NCBI RefSeq assembly: GCF_001704415.2 | Contig: NC_030814.1 | Location: 75,509,121-75,573,120, forward strand | Origin: Capra hircus | Taxonomy: Eukaryota > Chordata > Mammalia > Artiodactyla > Bovidae | DNA: 64,000 nucleotides | Direction: 5' to 3' | Part shown: in pieces, positions 33,246-45,033 of the stretch | How positions within the stretch are numbered: the stretch's first letter is position 1 | Layout of the letters: each line of letters starts with the position of its first letter | Notes under the pieces: model-generated | Databases searched by the model: none | What the model saw: only the letters and a program-made list of their open reading frames with translations | What the model was told of the DNA's origin: nothing | Made by a program: the position numbers and the translations under genes

Positions 33246-35014
33246 AAAGTCTTTGATTTTTGTTATCATCCCCAGTCTGCCCAACAGAAACCATAGTAAT
33301 CAATTCTCTGTTCCAAGTTATTTATAAATATGTTGAAAAATTCTGTCTTCAGATTTAATGTGTTCAGTGTACACTTCCTTTCTCTCCACTTTCTAAGCTG
33401 AAAACAATACCCTATCAGTTATCACCCAATGAGCTGTAAAACATTCAAGGTTGCACTTTCTCCACAAAGTGAAGAGAAAGCCATAGAATATCTTAAAAGA
33501 AAATGTACACTTCAGAAAAATGTGGAATGTGGGGAAGGATGGGGAATAAACTCCCCCCCCAACCCAAGGAGAGACTCATAAGACTACACTGTGTTTCCAG
33601 TAGACAAATTAGCAGGACCTGTGCAAGTGATTTTTGCATAAACAACAAAGACCTCTCCAAGTATTTCCTTCAGTCCATTGAGCAGTAAGCCCCAAAGCAG
33701 CCCTGACTGGGAGGAAGAAGCCAGAGGCTATCAGCCAAGGGACACTGGAGTCTTTGCTTTTATGTCATTTATTTCTTTTAAGTGACCTCTGCCACTTTGG
33801 CTTTATGTGTGGCCACTCATCCTTTACAAGCAAATACAATTGTGAGGGATTTTCCTCTGTGTATAGTTAGATAATGAATTCTTCCTGTTGAAAAGTGACC
33901 TCAAGAGCCCGGGACCTCATTTCATTTCAATTTGTGCCAATGAACCACTTGACAAATAGCTCTTTTTAGAGTCATGTATAACTTTGGGTTTTAGTCCCAA
34001 GCATTGTTGTGCTTCTGACAAGGACAAGTCGGGCTGTACAATGTGTTTCCTATCCTCTGCAGGGCCAGTGATTACAGAACTAGCTGGGTGGGATCAGCAT
34101 TGAGTATTTCGCTGTGATTCATTTGCTTTGAGTACAATTACTACAAAATCACAAAGTCCTGGATGGGCTAAAATCACCAAATAGAAAGCAAACTTACTTT
34201 TAAATATATAAACACATAAAGATACACACACACGTGAAGAGTCCTGATTCAAGAGTGTTCTTGGAATTCCTTAGTGTCTAATGTGAATAATTTCACATTT
34301 CTAGTCAGTTTTTGTTCTATGAGACCTAGAGTTACGTTCCTCTTGGTACTCTTGAAAAACACTGAAGTTCTCCTGTTAGAATTCTGTCAGCTCTTTTTTG
34401 AACACAGGTGATAAGCCAAATTTGCACACTGTTGATCTAAAATTCTAGTCTTTAACGTGAGTGTAATAAAATGACATTAGGAGTCATGCCTGTCCAAACA
34501 CCACAGGAACTCTGCCAGGGATGCTTGGAATAGCTGCCATTTGCTCATCTCTTCTCAGCTGAAATTATTTAAACTTCACCTGTTTCCATCTCAAATTATC
34601 TTAAAACCACTTTCATATTATAAGTTTGTACCCAAAGTAGCTACCATATCAACTGGCACCCAGACATCAGGGACATGAAATGGCTGTCTCTTTTTTCTTA
34701 CCTGATATAGTCTGATTAGTATTTATTGAATTATCTAAGGAAAGAAAAGTTGCCTTCAATCTAGAAACTTACTAAAGGAGTCATCTAATACATTCTTCAG
34801 TATGAAGTGCTCCACAAAGCTTTATTTTCAAAAACTGCCAAGTTGTTTGCTGTTTAGAAAATATACCTGTATAATTTGATTCTTGTTTTCCAAGTGAGAC
34901 TATCAAAATTACATAATGATCAATGTGCACTATTTTAAAGATTTTTATCTAAATTACTAGAAATTAAAAACTACTTTCAAAAGTTTCCAAAACTGACATG
35001 GGAAAAATTCGTGC
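33246..35014. other. Repeat-free interval, no gene proven
   Basis: About 1.75 kb where I recognise no transposon and no coding exon. The part 33700-34200 has balanced composition and no decayed-repeat features, so it is a candidate for conserved noncoding sequence, but I cannot show conservation. Confidence 0.35.
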
Positions 35015-35245
35015 ATTATAGACATGAAGAACTGACTCACTGGAAAAGATCCTGATGCTAGGAGAGATTAAAAGCAGGAGGAGAAGGGGACGACAGAGGA
35101 TGAGATTATTGGATGGTATCACCGATTCAATGGACCTGAGTTTGAGCAAGCTCCAGAAGTTAGTGATGGACAGGGAAGGCTGGTGTGCTACAGTCCATGG
35201 GGTCGCAAATAGTCAGACACGACTGAGCAACTGAACTGAACTGAT
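35015..35245 (+). mobile_element. BovB LINE 3' end
   Basis: About 230 bp of the BovB 3' terminus in sense: GAACTGACTCACTGGAAAAGATCC..., the GGAGAAGGGGACGACAGAGGATGAGAT stretch, and the (ACTGA)n tail at 35220-35245. Only the last part of the RT ORF and the 3' end remain. Confidence 0.92.
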
Positions 35246-35254
35246 ACTTAGTTG

Positions 35255-35461
35255 TGGGGCTTCCCTGGTAGTATAAAATCTGCCTGCAATTGAGGAGACC
35301 CCAGTTTGACCCTTGAGTCAGGAAGACTCACTGTAGAAAGGAATGGCAACCCACTCCAGTATTCTTGCCTGGAGAATTCCATGGACAGAGGAGCCTGGTA
35401 TGCTGTAGTTCATGAGGTCACAGAGTCAGACATGACTAAGCGACTAACAGACATACACATC
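35255..35461 (+). mobile_element. Bov-tA SINE
   Basis: A sense Bov-tA directly after the BovB end. CTTAGTTG occurs at 35247-35254 and 35462-35469, an 8-bp target duplication. Confidence 0.92.
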
Positions 35462-35799
35462 CTTAGTTGCCTGTGAATTCCTGTTGTGTCGGTCTCGAAA
35501 TCAAAAGATACTAATGCCCAGTCTGTGTCCTTAATAGAAGATTGTTTAACTATCAATTTGTGAGTATCTTTCCAAATAGGAAAAATTCTGCAAAATCCTT
35601 TAGAAAATTATCTCTCTAATTGAATGTCTATTATGAGCATTCCTTCTAACTGACCATTGAAATCTTCAGAAGGCCAGGAAATCACAAGAGCAATTGGCAT
35701 GGCATCTACTATCCTCCACCTGGACACCTGCAAGTCCCGTGACCTAGGCAGACATGTGACTTTTCTAAACTTGAATTTCCTTATCTTTAAACAAATATG

Positions 35800-36350
35800 G
35801 GACTAACCGGACTTGATTTTCAACAGTATGGTGGAACAGATATTGTGAGCAGCCTCTAACGGACAATAACCAAAAATATTGAATAATGTATTTTAAAAAT
35901 CTTTAAAATCCGTCACTGATAAGGTAAGCAAATGAGGACTCTTGAGAGCAGGAAAAAAAGAAAGTGAACACTGGAATTTAGAAAGGTGAACAGAGCTTCG
36001 AGGAATATTTTCATCCTGAGGTCATCAAATTAACCCAGTGACCTTGAGCCTCATTTGAAGTGGGAAAGAAAATAAGCCTGGAGCTACCTAGAGCTGTCTA
36101 ATAGGGGATCTGTGCATAAAGTGGACTCTAAAGCCCTATGCAAGAGTAAAATAGAAATAAATGATCCTTTCAGCAAGGGATAAAAGAGAAACTTAACATT
36201 TCTCAACCTGGCCTCCTCTGATCTGAAATTGGTCTCTGCTGATATTTCATAACCATCACCAGCCACCATATGTGGTTCTATCCTGAGTCCTAACACTACC
36301 TTTGTGATCCAGAAAAACACCAACCTAATTATTTAATTTCCTACATCAGT
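35800..36350 (+). mobile_element. Old L1/HAL1-like 5' side (nest base, part 1)
   Basis: Sequence resembling the 5' side of an old L1 (L1M/HAL1). It is the leftmost piece of the series that resumes at 36660, 39554, 40069, 47056 and 48095. Very diverged; borders and continuity are inferred. Confidence 0.4.
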
Positions 36351-36658
36351 GAAGTGAAAGTTGCTCAGTCGTGTCTAACTCTTTGTGACCCCATGGACTA
36401 GACAGTCCATGGCATTCTTCAGGCCAGAATACTAGAGTGGGTAGCCTTTCCCTTCTCCAGAGGATCTTCCCAACCCAGGGATTGAAACCAGGTCTCCCAC
36501 AATGCAGGAGGATTCTTTACCAGCTGAGCCACAAGGGAAGCCCAAGAATACTGGAGTGGGTAACCTTTCCCTTCTCCAGTGGATCTCCCTGACCCAGGAA
36601 TCAAACTGGGGTCTCCTGCATTGTAGGCAGATTCTTTATCAACTGAGATATGAGGGAA
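36351..36658 (-). mobile_element. Tandem (dimeric) Bov-tA SINE
   Basis: One complete antisense Bov-tA (36351-36543) is followed directly by a second partial unit that restarts at CAAGAATACTGGAGTGGGTA (36543-36658). Both units end with the tRNA-side GAGCCAC / CTGAGAT box. The copy at 45034-45365 has the same architecture, so this is a real dimeric form rather than two chance insertions. GAAGT occurs at both ends. Confidence 0.88.
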
Positions 36659-37009
36659 GTAGTATCATCAAACATCCATCAAAAATAAAAATATATCATA
36701 TACACAAATTTTTATCAGACTATAAAAATCCCATCAAATACCTTTATGAGAAATAAAAGCTCAGAAAGTACATGGAATAATACTATAAAACACATACATA
36801 CAAATAAGAACCAAAAGAAATCAGTTATATAAAGATTTATCCACTGAAATGATGAAACTCAGATCATAAAATAAGTATATTTAATACGTTTAAAGATATT
36901 AGAAAGAATACTTCAAATATGTGAAGAAATCATTGAAAATAAATGAAGAAATTTGGAAAAAAAAACTTTAGGAAAACATAACATTTGAAATTTTCAAATA
37001 CCTGCATGA
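36659..37009 (+). mobile_element. Old L1 ORF1-side sequence (nest base, part 2)
   Basis: A-rich, strongly diverged sequence of the kind seen before and within L1 ORF1 (ATAAAAGCTCAGAAAGTACATGG, AAATGAAGAAATTTGG). Cut on the right by the L1 at 37010. Confidence 0.45.
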
Positions 37010-37792
37010 CCAAAAAAAGAAAACTACAGGCCAATATCACTGATGAACATAGATGCAAAAATCCTCAACAGAATTCTAGAAAACAGAATCCAGCAACATA
37101 TTAAAAAGATGACACATCATAACCAAGTGGGCTTTATGCCAGGGATGTAAGGATTATTCAATATTTGCAAATCAATCAATGTGATACACCACATTAACAA
37201 ACTGAAAGATAAAAACCATATGATTATCTCAACAGATGCAGAGAAAGCCTTTGACAAAATTCAGCACCCATTTATGATAAAAAATCCTCCAGAAAGCAGG
37301 CATAGAAGGAACATATCTCAACATAATAAAAGCCATATATGATAAACCCACAGCAAACATACTCAATGGTGAAAAATTGAAAGCATTTCCCCTAAAGTCA
37401 GGAACAAGAAAAGGGTGCCCACTCTCACCACTACTATTCACATAGTTTTGGAAGTTTTAGCCACAGCAATCAGAGAAGAAAAAGAAATAAAAGGAATCCA
37501 GATTGGAAAAGAAGAAGCAAAACTCTAAATGTTTGCAGATGACATGATCCTCTATGTAGAAAACCCTAAAGATACCACCAGAAAATTACTAGAGCCAATC
37601 AATGAATATAGTAAAGTTGCAGGATATAAAATTAATACACAGAAATCCCTTGCATTCCTACACACTAACAATGAGAAAACAGAGAGAAATTAAGGAAACA
37701 ATCCCATTCAGTATTGTGACAAAAAGAATAAAATAGGAATAAATCTACCTAAAGAAACAAAGGACCTATATATAGAAAAGTATAAAACACTG

Positions 37793-38125
37793 ATGAAAGA
37801 AATCAAAGAGGACACAAATAGATGGAGAAGTATACCATGTTCACAGATTGGAAGAATCAATAGAGTGAAAATGAATATACTACCCAAAGCAATCTACAGA
37901 TTCAGTGAAATCCCTATCAAGCTACCAATGGTATTTTTCACAGGACTAGAGCAAATAATTTCACAATTTGTATGGAAATACAAAAAAACTAGAATAGCCA
38001 AAGCAATCTTGAGAAAGAAGAATGGAACTGGAGGAATAAACCTGCCTGACATCAGACTATATGACAAAGCTATAGTCATCAAGACAGTATGGTACTGGCA
38101 CAAAGACAGAAATATAGATCAATAG
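37793..38125 (+). pseudogene. L1 ORF2 fragment (post-RT region)
   Basis: This 110-residue open stretch of L1 ORF2 follows the RT palm, with phrases typical of the family (KMNILPKAIYRF, QFVWKYKKTRIAKAILR, GGINLPDIRLYDKA). It belongs to the truncated L1 at 37010-39544 and is not a host gene. Confidence 0.88.
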
Positions 38126-38877
38126 AACAAAATAGAAAGAGATAAATCCATGCACCTATGGATACCTTATCTTTGACAAAGGAGGCAAGAATATACAATG
38201 GAGAAAAGACAATTCCTTTAACAAGTGGTGCTGGGAAAACTGGTCAACCACCTATAAAAAAATGAAACTAGAATGCTAACACCATACACAAAAATAAACT
38301 CAAAATGGATTGAAGATCTAAAGGTAAGGCCAGAAACTATAAAACTCCTAGAGGAAAACATAGGCAAAACACTCCCTGACAAACCACAGCAGGATCCTCT
38401 GTGACCCATCTCCCAGAGTAATGGAAATAAAAGCAAAATAAACAAAAGGGACCTAATTAAACTTATACATTTTTGCACAATGAAGGAAACTATAAGCAAG
38501 GTGGAAAGACTGCCTTCAGAGTGGGAGAAAACAATAGCAAACAAAGCAACTGACAAAGAATTAATCTCAAAAATATATAAATAACTCATGCAGCTCAATA
38601 CCAGAAAAATAAATGACCCAATCAAACAAGGGCCAAAGAAATGGTCATTTCTCCAAAGACATACAGATGACTAACAAACACATGAAAAGATGCTCAACAT
38701 CATTCATTATCAGAGAAATGCAAATCAAAACCACAATGAGGTTATCATCTCAAGCCAGTCAGAATGGCTGTTATCAAAAAGTCTACAAACAATAAATTCT
38801 GGAGAGGGTGTGAAGTAAAGGGAACCCTCTTACACTGTTGGTGGGAAGGCAAACTAATATAGCCACTATGGAGAACA

Positions 38878-39282
38878 GTGTGGAGATTCCTTAAAAAACT
38901 GAAAACAGAACAGCCATATGACCCAGCAATCGCACTGCTGGGTATACACACAGAAGAAACCAGAATTGAAAGAGACACATGTACGGCAGTGTTCATTGCA
39001 GCACTGTTTACAATAGCCAGGACATGGAAGCAACCTAGATGTCCATCAGCAGACGAATGGGTAAGAAAGCTGTGGTACATATACACAATGGAATATTACT
39101 CAGCTATTAAAAAGAATGCATTTGAATCAATTCTAATGAGGTGGATGAAACTGGAGCCTGTTATACAGAGTGAAGTAAGCCAGAAAGATGGTAATGACAG
39201 CTCTATATGCAAGACAGCAAAAGAGACACAGTTACAAAAAACAGACTTTTGGACTCTGTGGGAGAAGGTAAAGGTGGGATGA
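38878..39282 (+). pseudogene. L1 ORF2 C-terminal fragment
   Basis: A 134-residue open stretch of the L1 ORF2 C-terminus: YDPAIALLGIHTEETRIERD, RTWKQPRCPSADEWV and KLWYIYTMEYYSAIKKN are conserved family phrases. The residues after about 39250 run into the 3' UTR. The cysteine-rich region upstream is broken by stops. Confidence 0.88.
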
Positions 39283-39553
39283 TTTGAGAGATTAGCATTG
39301 AAACATGTATATTACCATATGTGAAATAGATGACCAGTCCAAGTTCAATGCGGGAAACAGGGTACTCAAAGCTGGTGCACTGGGACAACCCAGAGGCATG
39401 GGATGGGGAAAGAGGTGGGAGGGGGGGTTCGGGATGGGGGACACATGTACACCCATGGCTGATTCATGTCAATGTATGGCAAAAACCACCACAATATTGT
39501 AAAGCAATTAGCCTCCAATTAAAATAATTAATTTAAAAAACATGCCTGCATGA

Positions 39554-40241
39554 AATCAATGATAAATCTGGCAGAGCTGAGACAATCTGTAAACCACAAT
39601 ACAAAGACATTCAGAATGCAGCATAAACAGACAAAAACTCCAAAAAAATAAAGTTAAAAATCATGAGGGATAAAGTAAAAATTCTAACATACTCTAGTAG
39701 ATGTCTAGCAGGAAAGAAAGAATGAATGAAGGGGATAAAATATACAAAGGGAATGACTAAGACTCTTCCAGAATTGAAGATTGTAAATCAAGTTCAAAAT
39801 TATCAGTAACTGCCCAGAAGAAAAACAGGTTTAAATCCACATTTGTATAAATTAAAAGGAAATTTCAGGATAGTAAGTTCCCATCACTTCACTGCAAATA
39901 GATGGGGAATCAGTGACAGACTATTTTCTTGGGCTCCAAAATCACTGCAGATGGTGATCGCAGCCATGAAATTAAAAGACGCTTACTCCTTGGAAGGAAA
40001 GTTATGACCAACATAGACAGCATAGTAAAAAGCAGACATTACTGAGCAACTGAACAACAACAGCAACAAGTCAAGAGAGATAATACAAAGAACCCAATAT
40101 CAAATTGATGGCAGATCCTTCAATATCCATGACAACAGTGGAAGCCAGAAGACAGCAAAATAATATACTCAAAATTCTAGGACAAACTAAGAATGTAGAC
40201 CTAGTGAAACTCCTTTGGAAAAACTGGGGGTGAAATACAGA
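39554..40241 (+). mobile_element. Old L1 ORF1 region (nest base, part 3)
   Basis: Degraded L1 ORF1-type sequence: CAGAATTGAAGATTGTAAATC, and after a small BovB, TCCATGACAACAGTGGAAGCCAGAAGAC (compare the L1 'ggaagccagaagac' phrase). It ends at the Tigger insertion site, and the same sequence resumes at 47056. Confidence 0.55.
39879..40068 (+). mobile_element. BovB fragment with internal deletion
   Basis: It reads CCATCACTTCACTGCAAATAG...GGCTCCAAAATCACTGCAGATGG...GTTATGACCAACATAGACAGC, then jumps from AGCAGACATTAC directly to the terminal TGAGCAACTGAAC tail. Compared with the copy at 40716-44139, several hundred bases of the 3' ORF are missing between these points. Confidence 0.82.
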
Positions 40242-40455
40242 TATAGTTGACTCTTGAACAACACAGGTCCACCTATAGGTGAATCTTTTTCAGTAAATAT
40301 ACTGGAAAACTTTTTGGACATTTGCAACAGTTTGAAAAAACTCAAACTGGGTAGCCTAAAAATACCTCCCAAAATTAGAAAATGTTAAGTATGTCATGAA
40401 TGCATAAAATATATGTAAATATTAGTCTATTTTATCATCTACTACCACAAGATAT

Positions 40456-40664
40456 GGGCTTCCATGGTGGTTCAGTGGTAGAGAATTTGCCCACCAATGC
40501 AGGAGACATGGGTTCAATCCCTGGGTCAGGAAGATTCACTAGAGAAGGAAACAGCAGCCCACTGCAGTATTCTTGACAGGGAAATTCCATGGTCAGAGGA
40601 ACCTGGTGAGCTACAATCCATGGGGTTGCAAAAGAATTAGATACAACTTAGCAACTAAACAACA
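40456..40664 (+). mobile_element. Bov-tA SINE in Tigger
   Basis: A sense Bov-tA (GGGCTTCCATGGTGGTTCAGTG start, TTAGCAACTAAACAACA tail). The host words ACCACAAGATAT (40444-40455) and ACCACAAAATAT (40665-40676) form a 12-bp target duplication with one mismatch. The Tigger reading 'taccataaaatatacacaaa' continues across it. Confidence 0.95.
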
Positions 40665-40760
40665 ACCACAAAATATACACAAATATATCCCAAAAGTTAA
40701 AGTTTATTGAAATTTGGAGTGATGAGCAGCAGCTGCGTGGCACTGGAGCAGCGAGCAGCC

Positions 40761-40890
40761 AAGAGGAGATACCCCACGTCCAAGGTCAGAAGTGAAGGCC
40801 ATGAGGAAATACCCCATGTCCAAGGTAAGGAACAGTGGCTGCACTTTGCTGGAGCAGCTGTGAAGAGATACCCCACGTCCAAGGTAAGAG
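40761..40890 (+). repeat. Tandem units in BovB 5' UTR
   Basis: Three copies of a unit containing ATACCCCA(C/T)GTCCAAGGT start near 40769, 40809 and 40868, spaced about 40 and 60 bp apart. Tandem 5' UTR units of this sort are a likely promoter-bearing part of RTE elements, though no promoter activity can be inferred here. Confidence 0.82.
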
Positions 40891-41582
40891 AAACCCCAGT
40901 AAGACAGTAGGCACTGAGAGAGGGCATCAGAGGGCAGACAGACTGAAACCACAATCACAGACAACTAGCCAATCTGATCACATGGACCATAGCCTTGTCT
41001 AACTCAATGAAACTAAGCCATGCCATGTAAGGCCACCCAAGACGGACGGGTATGGTGGAGAGTTCTGACAAAATGCGGTCCACTGGAGAAGAAAATGGCA
41101 AACCACTTCAGTATTCTTGCCTTGAGAACCCCATGAACAGTATGAAAAGGCAAAAAAGATAGGATACTGAAAGAGGAACTCCCCGGGTCAGTAGGTGCCC
41201 AATATGCTACTGGAGATCAGTGGAGAAATAACTCCAGAAAGAATGAAGGGATTGAGCCAAAGCAAAAACAATACCCAGTTGTGAATGGGATTAGTGATGG
41301 AAGCAAGGTCCGATGCTGTAAAGACCAATATTGCATAGGAACCTGGAATGTTAGGTCCATGTTCAAGGCAAACTGAAAGTGGTAAAACAGGAGATGGCAA
41401 AAGTGAACGTTGACATTCTAGGAATCAGTGAACTAAAATGGACTGGAATGGGTGAATTTAACTCAGATGACCATTATATCTACTACTGTGGGCAGGAATC
41501 CCTTAGAAGAAATGAAGTAGACATCATAGTCAACAAAAGAGTCTGAAATGCAGTACTTGAATTCACTCTCAAAAATGACAGA

Positions 41583-41867
41583 ATGATCTCTGTTCATCTC
41601 CAAGGCAAACCATTCAATATCACAGTAATCCAAGTCTATGCCTCAACCAGTAATGATGAAGAAGCTGAAACTGAACAGTTCTATGAAGACTTACAAGTCC
41701 TTTTAGAATTAACACCCAAAAAAGATGTCCTTTTCATTATAGGGGACTGGAATGCAAAAGTAGGAAGTCAAGAAACACATGGAGTAATGGGCAAGTTTGG
41801 CCTTGGACTACAGAATGAAGCAGGGAAAAGGCTAATAGAGTTTGCCAAGAGAAAGCACTGGTCATAG
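41583..41867 (+). pseudogene. BovB endonuclease fragment
   Basis: This 94-residue open piece of the apurinic-type endonuclease domain at the N-terminal side of BovB pol has the GDWNAKVG motif (codons 41742-41765), preceded by the IQVYA segment. The upstream part is broken by an in-frame stop at about 41544. In a live element this domain nicks the target DNA to prime reverse transcription. Confidence 0.88.
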
Positions 41868-42133
41868 CAAACACCCTCTTCCAACAACACAAGAGAAGAC
41901 TCTACACATGGACATCACCAGATGGTCAACACCAAAACCAGATTGATTATATTCTTTGCAGCCAAAGACGGAGAAGCTCTATACAGTCAACAAAAACGAG
42001 ACCAGGAGCTGACTGTGGCTCAGATCATGAACTCCTTATTGCCAAATTCAGACTTAAATTGAAGAAAGTAGGGAAAACCACTAGGCCATTCAGGTATGAC
42101 CTAAATCAAATCCCTTATGATTATACAGTGTAA

Positions 42134-42696
42134 GTGAGAAATAGATTTAAGGGACTAGATCTGATAGACAGAGTGCACAAAGAACTATGGATGAAGGTTC
42201 ATGACATTGTTCAGGGGACAGGGAGCAAGAGCATCCCCAAGAAAAAGAAACGCAAAAAAGTAAAATGCCTATCTCAGGAGGCCTTACAAATAGCTGTGAA
42301 AAGAAGAGAAGTGAAAAGCAAAGGAGAAAAGGAAAAATATACCCATTTGAATACAGAGTTCCAAAGAATATCGAGGAGAGATAAAAAGCCTTCCTCAGTG
42401 ATCAGTGCAAGGAAATAGAGGCAAATAATAGAATGTGAAAGACTAGAGATCTCTTAAAGAAAATTAGAGATACCAAGAGAACATTTTATGCAAAGATGGG
42501 CTCAATAAAGGACAGAAATGATATGGACCTAACAGAAGCAGAAGATATTAAGCAGAGGTGGCAAGAATACATAGAAGAACTGTACAAAAAAGATCTTCAC
42601 GACCCAAATAATCACAATGGTGTGATCACTCACCTAGAGCCAGACATCCTGGAATGCGAAGTCAAGTGGGCCTTAGAAAGTATCACTACGAACTAA
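42134..42696 (+). pseudogene. BovB linker-region fragments
   Basis: Two open pieces (42134-42418 and 42496-42696) correspond to the linker between endonuclease and RT: a basic stretch with KKKKRKKVKC, then IKQRWQEYIEELYKKD. They are separated by stops, so only fossil sequence remains. Confidence 0.78.
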
Positions 42697-43129
42697 GCTA
42701 CTGGAGGTGATGGAATTCCAGTTGAGCTCTTTCAAATCATAAAAGACGATGCTGTGCAAGTGCTGCACTCAATATGCCAGCAAATTTGGAAAACTCAGCA
42801 GTGGCCACAGGACTGAAAAAGGTCAGTTTTCATTCCAATCCCAAAGAAAGGTAATGCCAAAGAATGCTCAAACTACTGCACAATTGCACTCATCTCACAC
42901 GCTAGCAAAGTAATGCTCAAAATTCTCCAAGCCAGGCTTCAGCAATATGTGAACCATGAACTTCCAGATGTTCAAGCTGGATTTAGAAAAGGCAGAGGAA
43001 ACATAGATTAAATTGCCAACATCTGGGATCATAGAAAAAGTGATAGAGTTCCAGAAAAACATCTATTTCTGCTTTATTGACTATGCCAAAGCCTTTGACT
43101 GTGTAGATCACAATAAATTATGAAAAATT

Positions 43130-44134
43130 TTGAAACAGATTCGAATACCAGACCACCTGATCTCCCTCTTGAGAAACCTATATGCAGGTCAGGAAACAAC
43201 AGTTAGAACTGGACATGGAACAGACTGGTTCCAAATAGGAAAAGGAGTACGTCAAGGCTGTATATTGTCACCTGCTTATTTAACTTATATGCAGAGTACA
43301 TTATGGGAAATGCTGGACTGGATGAAGCACAAGCTGGAATCAAAATTGCTGGGAGAAATATCAATAACCTCATATATGCAGGTGAGACCACCCTTATGGC
43401 AGAAAGCAAAGAAGAACTAAAGAGCCTCTTGATGAAAGTGAAAGAGGAGAATGAAAAAGTTGGCTTAAAGCTCAACATTCAGAAAATGAAGATCATGGCA
43501 TCTGATCCCATCACTTCAAGGCAAATAGATGGGGAAACAGTGGCTGACTTTATTTTCTTGAACTCCAAAATCACTGCAGATGGTGACTGCAGCCATGAAA
43601 TTAAGACACTTAGTCCTTGCAAGAAAAGTTATGACCAACCTAGATAGCATATTAAAAAGCAGAGACATTACTTTGCCAACAAAAGTCCGTCTAGTCAAGG
43701 CAATGGTTTTTCCAGTAGTCATGTATGGATATGAGAGTTGGACTATAAAGAAAGCTGAATGCCAAAGAATTGATGCTTTTGAACTGTGGTGTTGGAGAAG
43801 ACTCTTGATAGTGCCTTGGATGGCAAAGAGATCCAACCAGTCCATCCTAAAGGAAATCACTCCTGGGTGTTCATGGGAAGGACTGATGTTGAAGCTGAAA
43901 TTCCACTACTTTTGCCACCTGATGCACAGAGCTGACTCATTTGAAAAGACCCTGATGCTGGGGAAGATCGAGGGCAGGAGGAGAAGGGGACAACAGAGGA
44001 TGAGATGGTTGGATGGCATCACTGACTCAATGGACATGAATTTGGGTAAACTGCAGGAGTTGGTGATGGACAAGAAGGCCCGACATGCTGCAGTCCATGG
44101 GGTTGCAAAGAGTTGGACACGACTAAGCAACTGA
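43130..44134 (+). pseudogene. BovB reverse-transcriptase remnants
   Basis: Overlapping open pieces at 43130-43420, 43303-43647 and 43580-44134 in different frames cover the RT and C-terminal region; GVRQGCILSP and PVVMYGYESWTIKKAE are recognisable. The active-site box YADD reads YAGE here (codons 43375-43386), which removes both catalytic aspartates. At least two frameshifts are needed to follow the ORF. Confidence 0.9.
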
Positions 44135-44139
44135 ACTGC

Positions 44140-45033
44140 TGAACTTAATGTGCACAAAAAGTTAAAGACTGTACATGGCTCTATTCAGAACTTAGATAAC
44201 ATGAATATGCAGTATTACATCATAACTGTATAAAATTAACTATATTATATGCTGTACAATATAATAATTTGTAGCCATTCCTGTCGGTACTGCAGTGAAT
44301 TCTGTTACAAGTATCTGCTTAAAATACCATTTGATCTTAATTCTCCACATGAGCAGTTTGTCTCTCCGGTAATTTGCATATCTGCAATAAAAAGTGATCT
44401 CTCATAGTTCTTACAAAATTTTCATCCTGTTTAGTGCAATAGTGTAAACCCTGAGTAACAACATGGGACCCATATGAAGTGCCACTAACGATGCTGGAAG
44501 TGCTCCCAAGAAGTGGAGAAAAGCCATGACATTACAAAAAAAAAAAAGGTGAATTGCTTCATATGTACCACAGACTGAGGTCTGCAGCTGCAGATGGCCA
44601 CCATTTCAAAATAATTAAGTCCAGAGTAAGAATCATTGTGAAAAAGAAAAGAAAAAAAGGAAATTTGTGAAGCTGTTGCTGCAGCTATGACAGCAAGTGC
44701 AGAAACCTTGCACTTTTTGTGAAGTATCGTTTTATCTTGTATTGAAAATGCAGCTTTTATTTGGGTGCAAGATTGCTGTAAGAAAGGCATGGCTATAGAT
44801 TCTAGTATGATTAGATAAAAAACAGTCATTATATGACAACTTAAAGTAAAAGGAATATGAAGGTTCTAAAGCTGGAGAATTTAATGCCAGCAAAGGATGG
44901 TTTGATAATTTTAGAAAGAGGTTTGGTTTTCTAAATGTCAAGATAACAGTAAAAGCAGATTCAGCCAACCAAGAGGCAGTGAATGATTTCCCAGACACTA
45001 TTAAGAAAATCATTGAGGATTTTAATCGGCTAT
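44140..45033 (+). mobile_element. Tigger body, 5' UTR and start of transposase
   Basis: Tigger sequence resumes after BovB: TGCACAAAAAGTTAAAGACTGTACATGG and a TGCAGTATTACATCATAACTG region match the untranslated part. From about 44860 the transposase phrase GWFDNFRKRFG can be read. The ORF start region is heavily degraded. Confidence 0.85.

Larger units (their letters stand above)
37010..39544 (+). mobile_element. Ruminant L1, 5'-truncated, ~2.5 kb
   Basis: A sense L1 starts inside ORF2 (reverse-transcriptase region; the L1 phrase NYRPISLMN is readable around 37020) and runs to the 3' UTR and an A-rich end at about 39540. The word CCTGCATGA flanks it at 37001-37009 and 39545-39553; extended leftwards, 12 of 14 bases match, so this is the target duplication. 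The RT active-site phrase FADDM is readable at 37532-37546, but an in-frame TAA lies two codons upstream (37526-37528). Other stops and frameshifts (for example near 37440 and 38270) leave only pieces open, so it is dead. Confidence 0.92.
40716..44139 (+). mobile_element. Near-full-length BovB LINE in Tigger
   Basis: This is the longest BovB here (3.4 kb, at or slightly above the ~3.2 kb family length). It includes the 5' UTR with tandem units (40761, 40801, 40861), an endonuclease domain, the reverse transcriptase and the 3' end. It sits in the 5' part of Tigger, and TGAAATTT (40708-40715) and TGAACTTA (44140-44147) are a possible imperfect target duplication. Stops and frameshifts break it into pieces, and the YADD box is mutated, so it cannot retrotranspose. 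Parts of it run on as open frames up to 184 residues. Confidence 0.95.
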
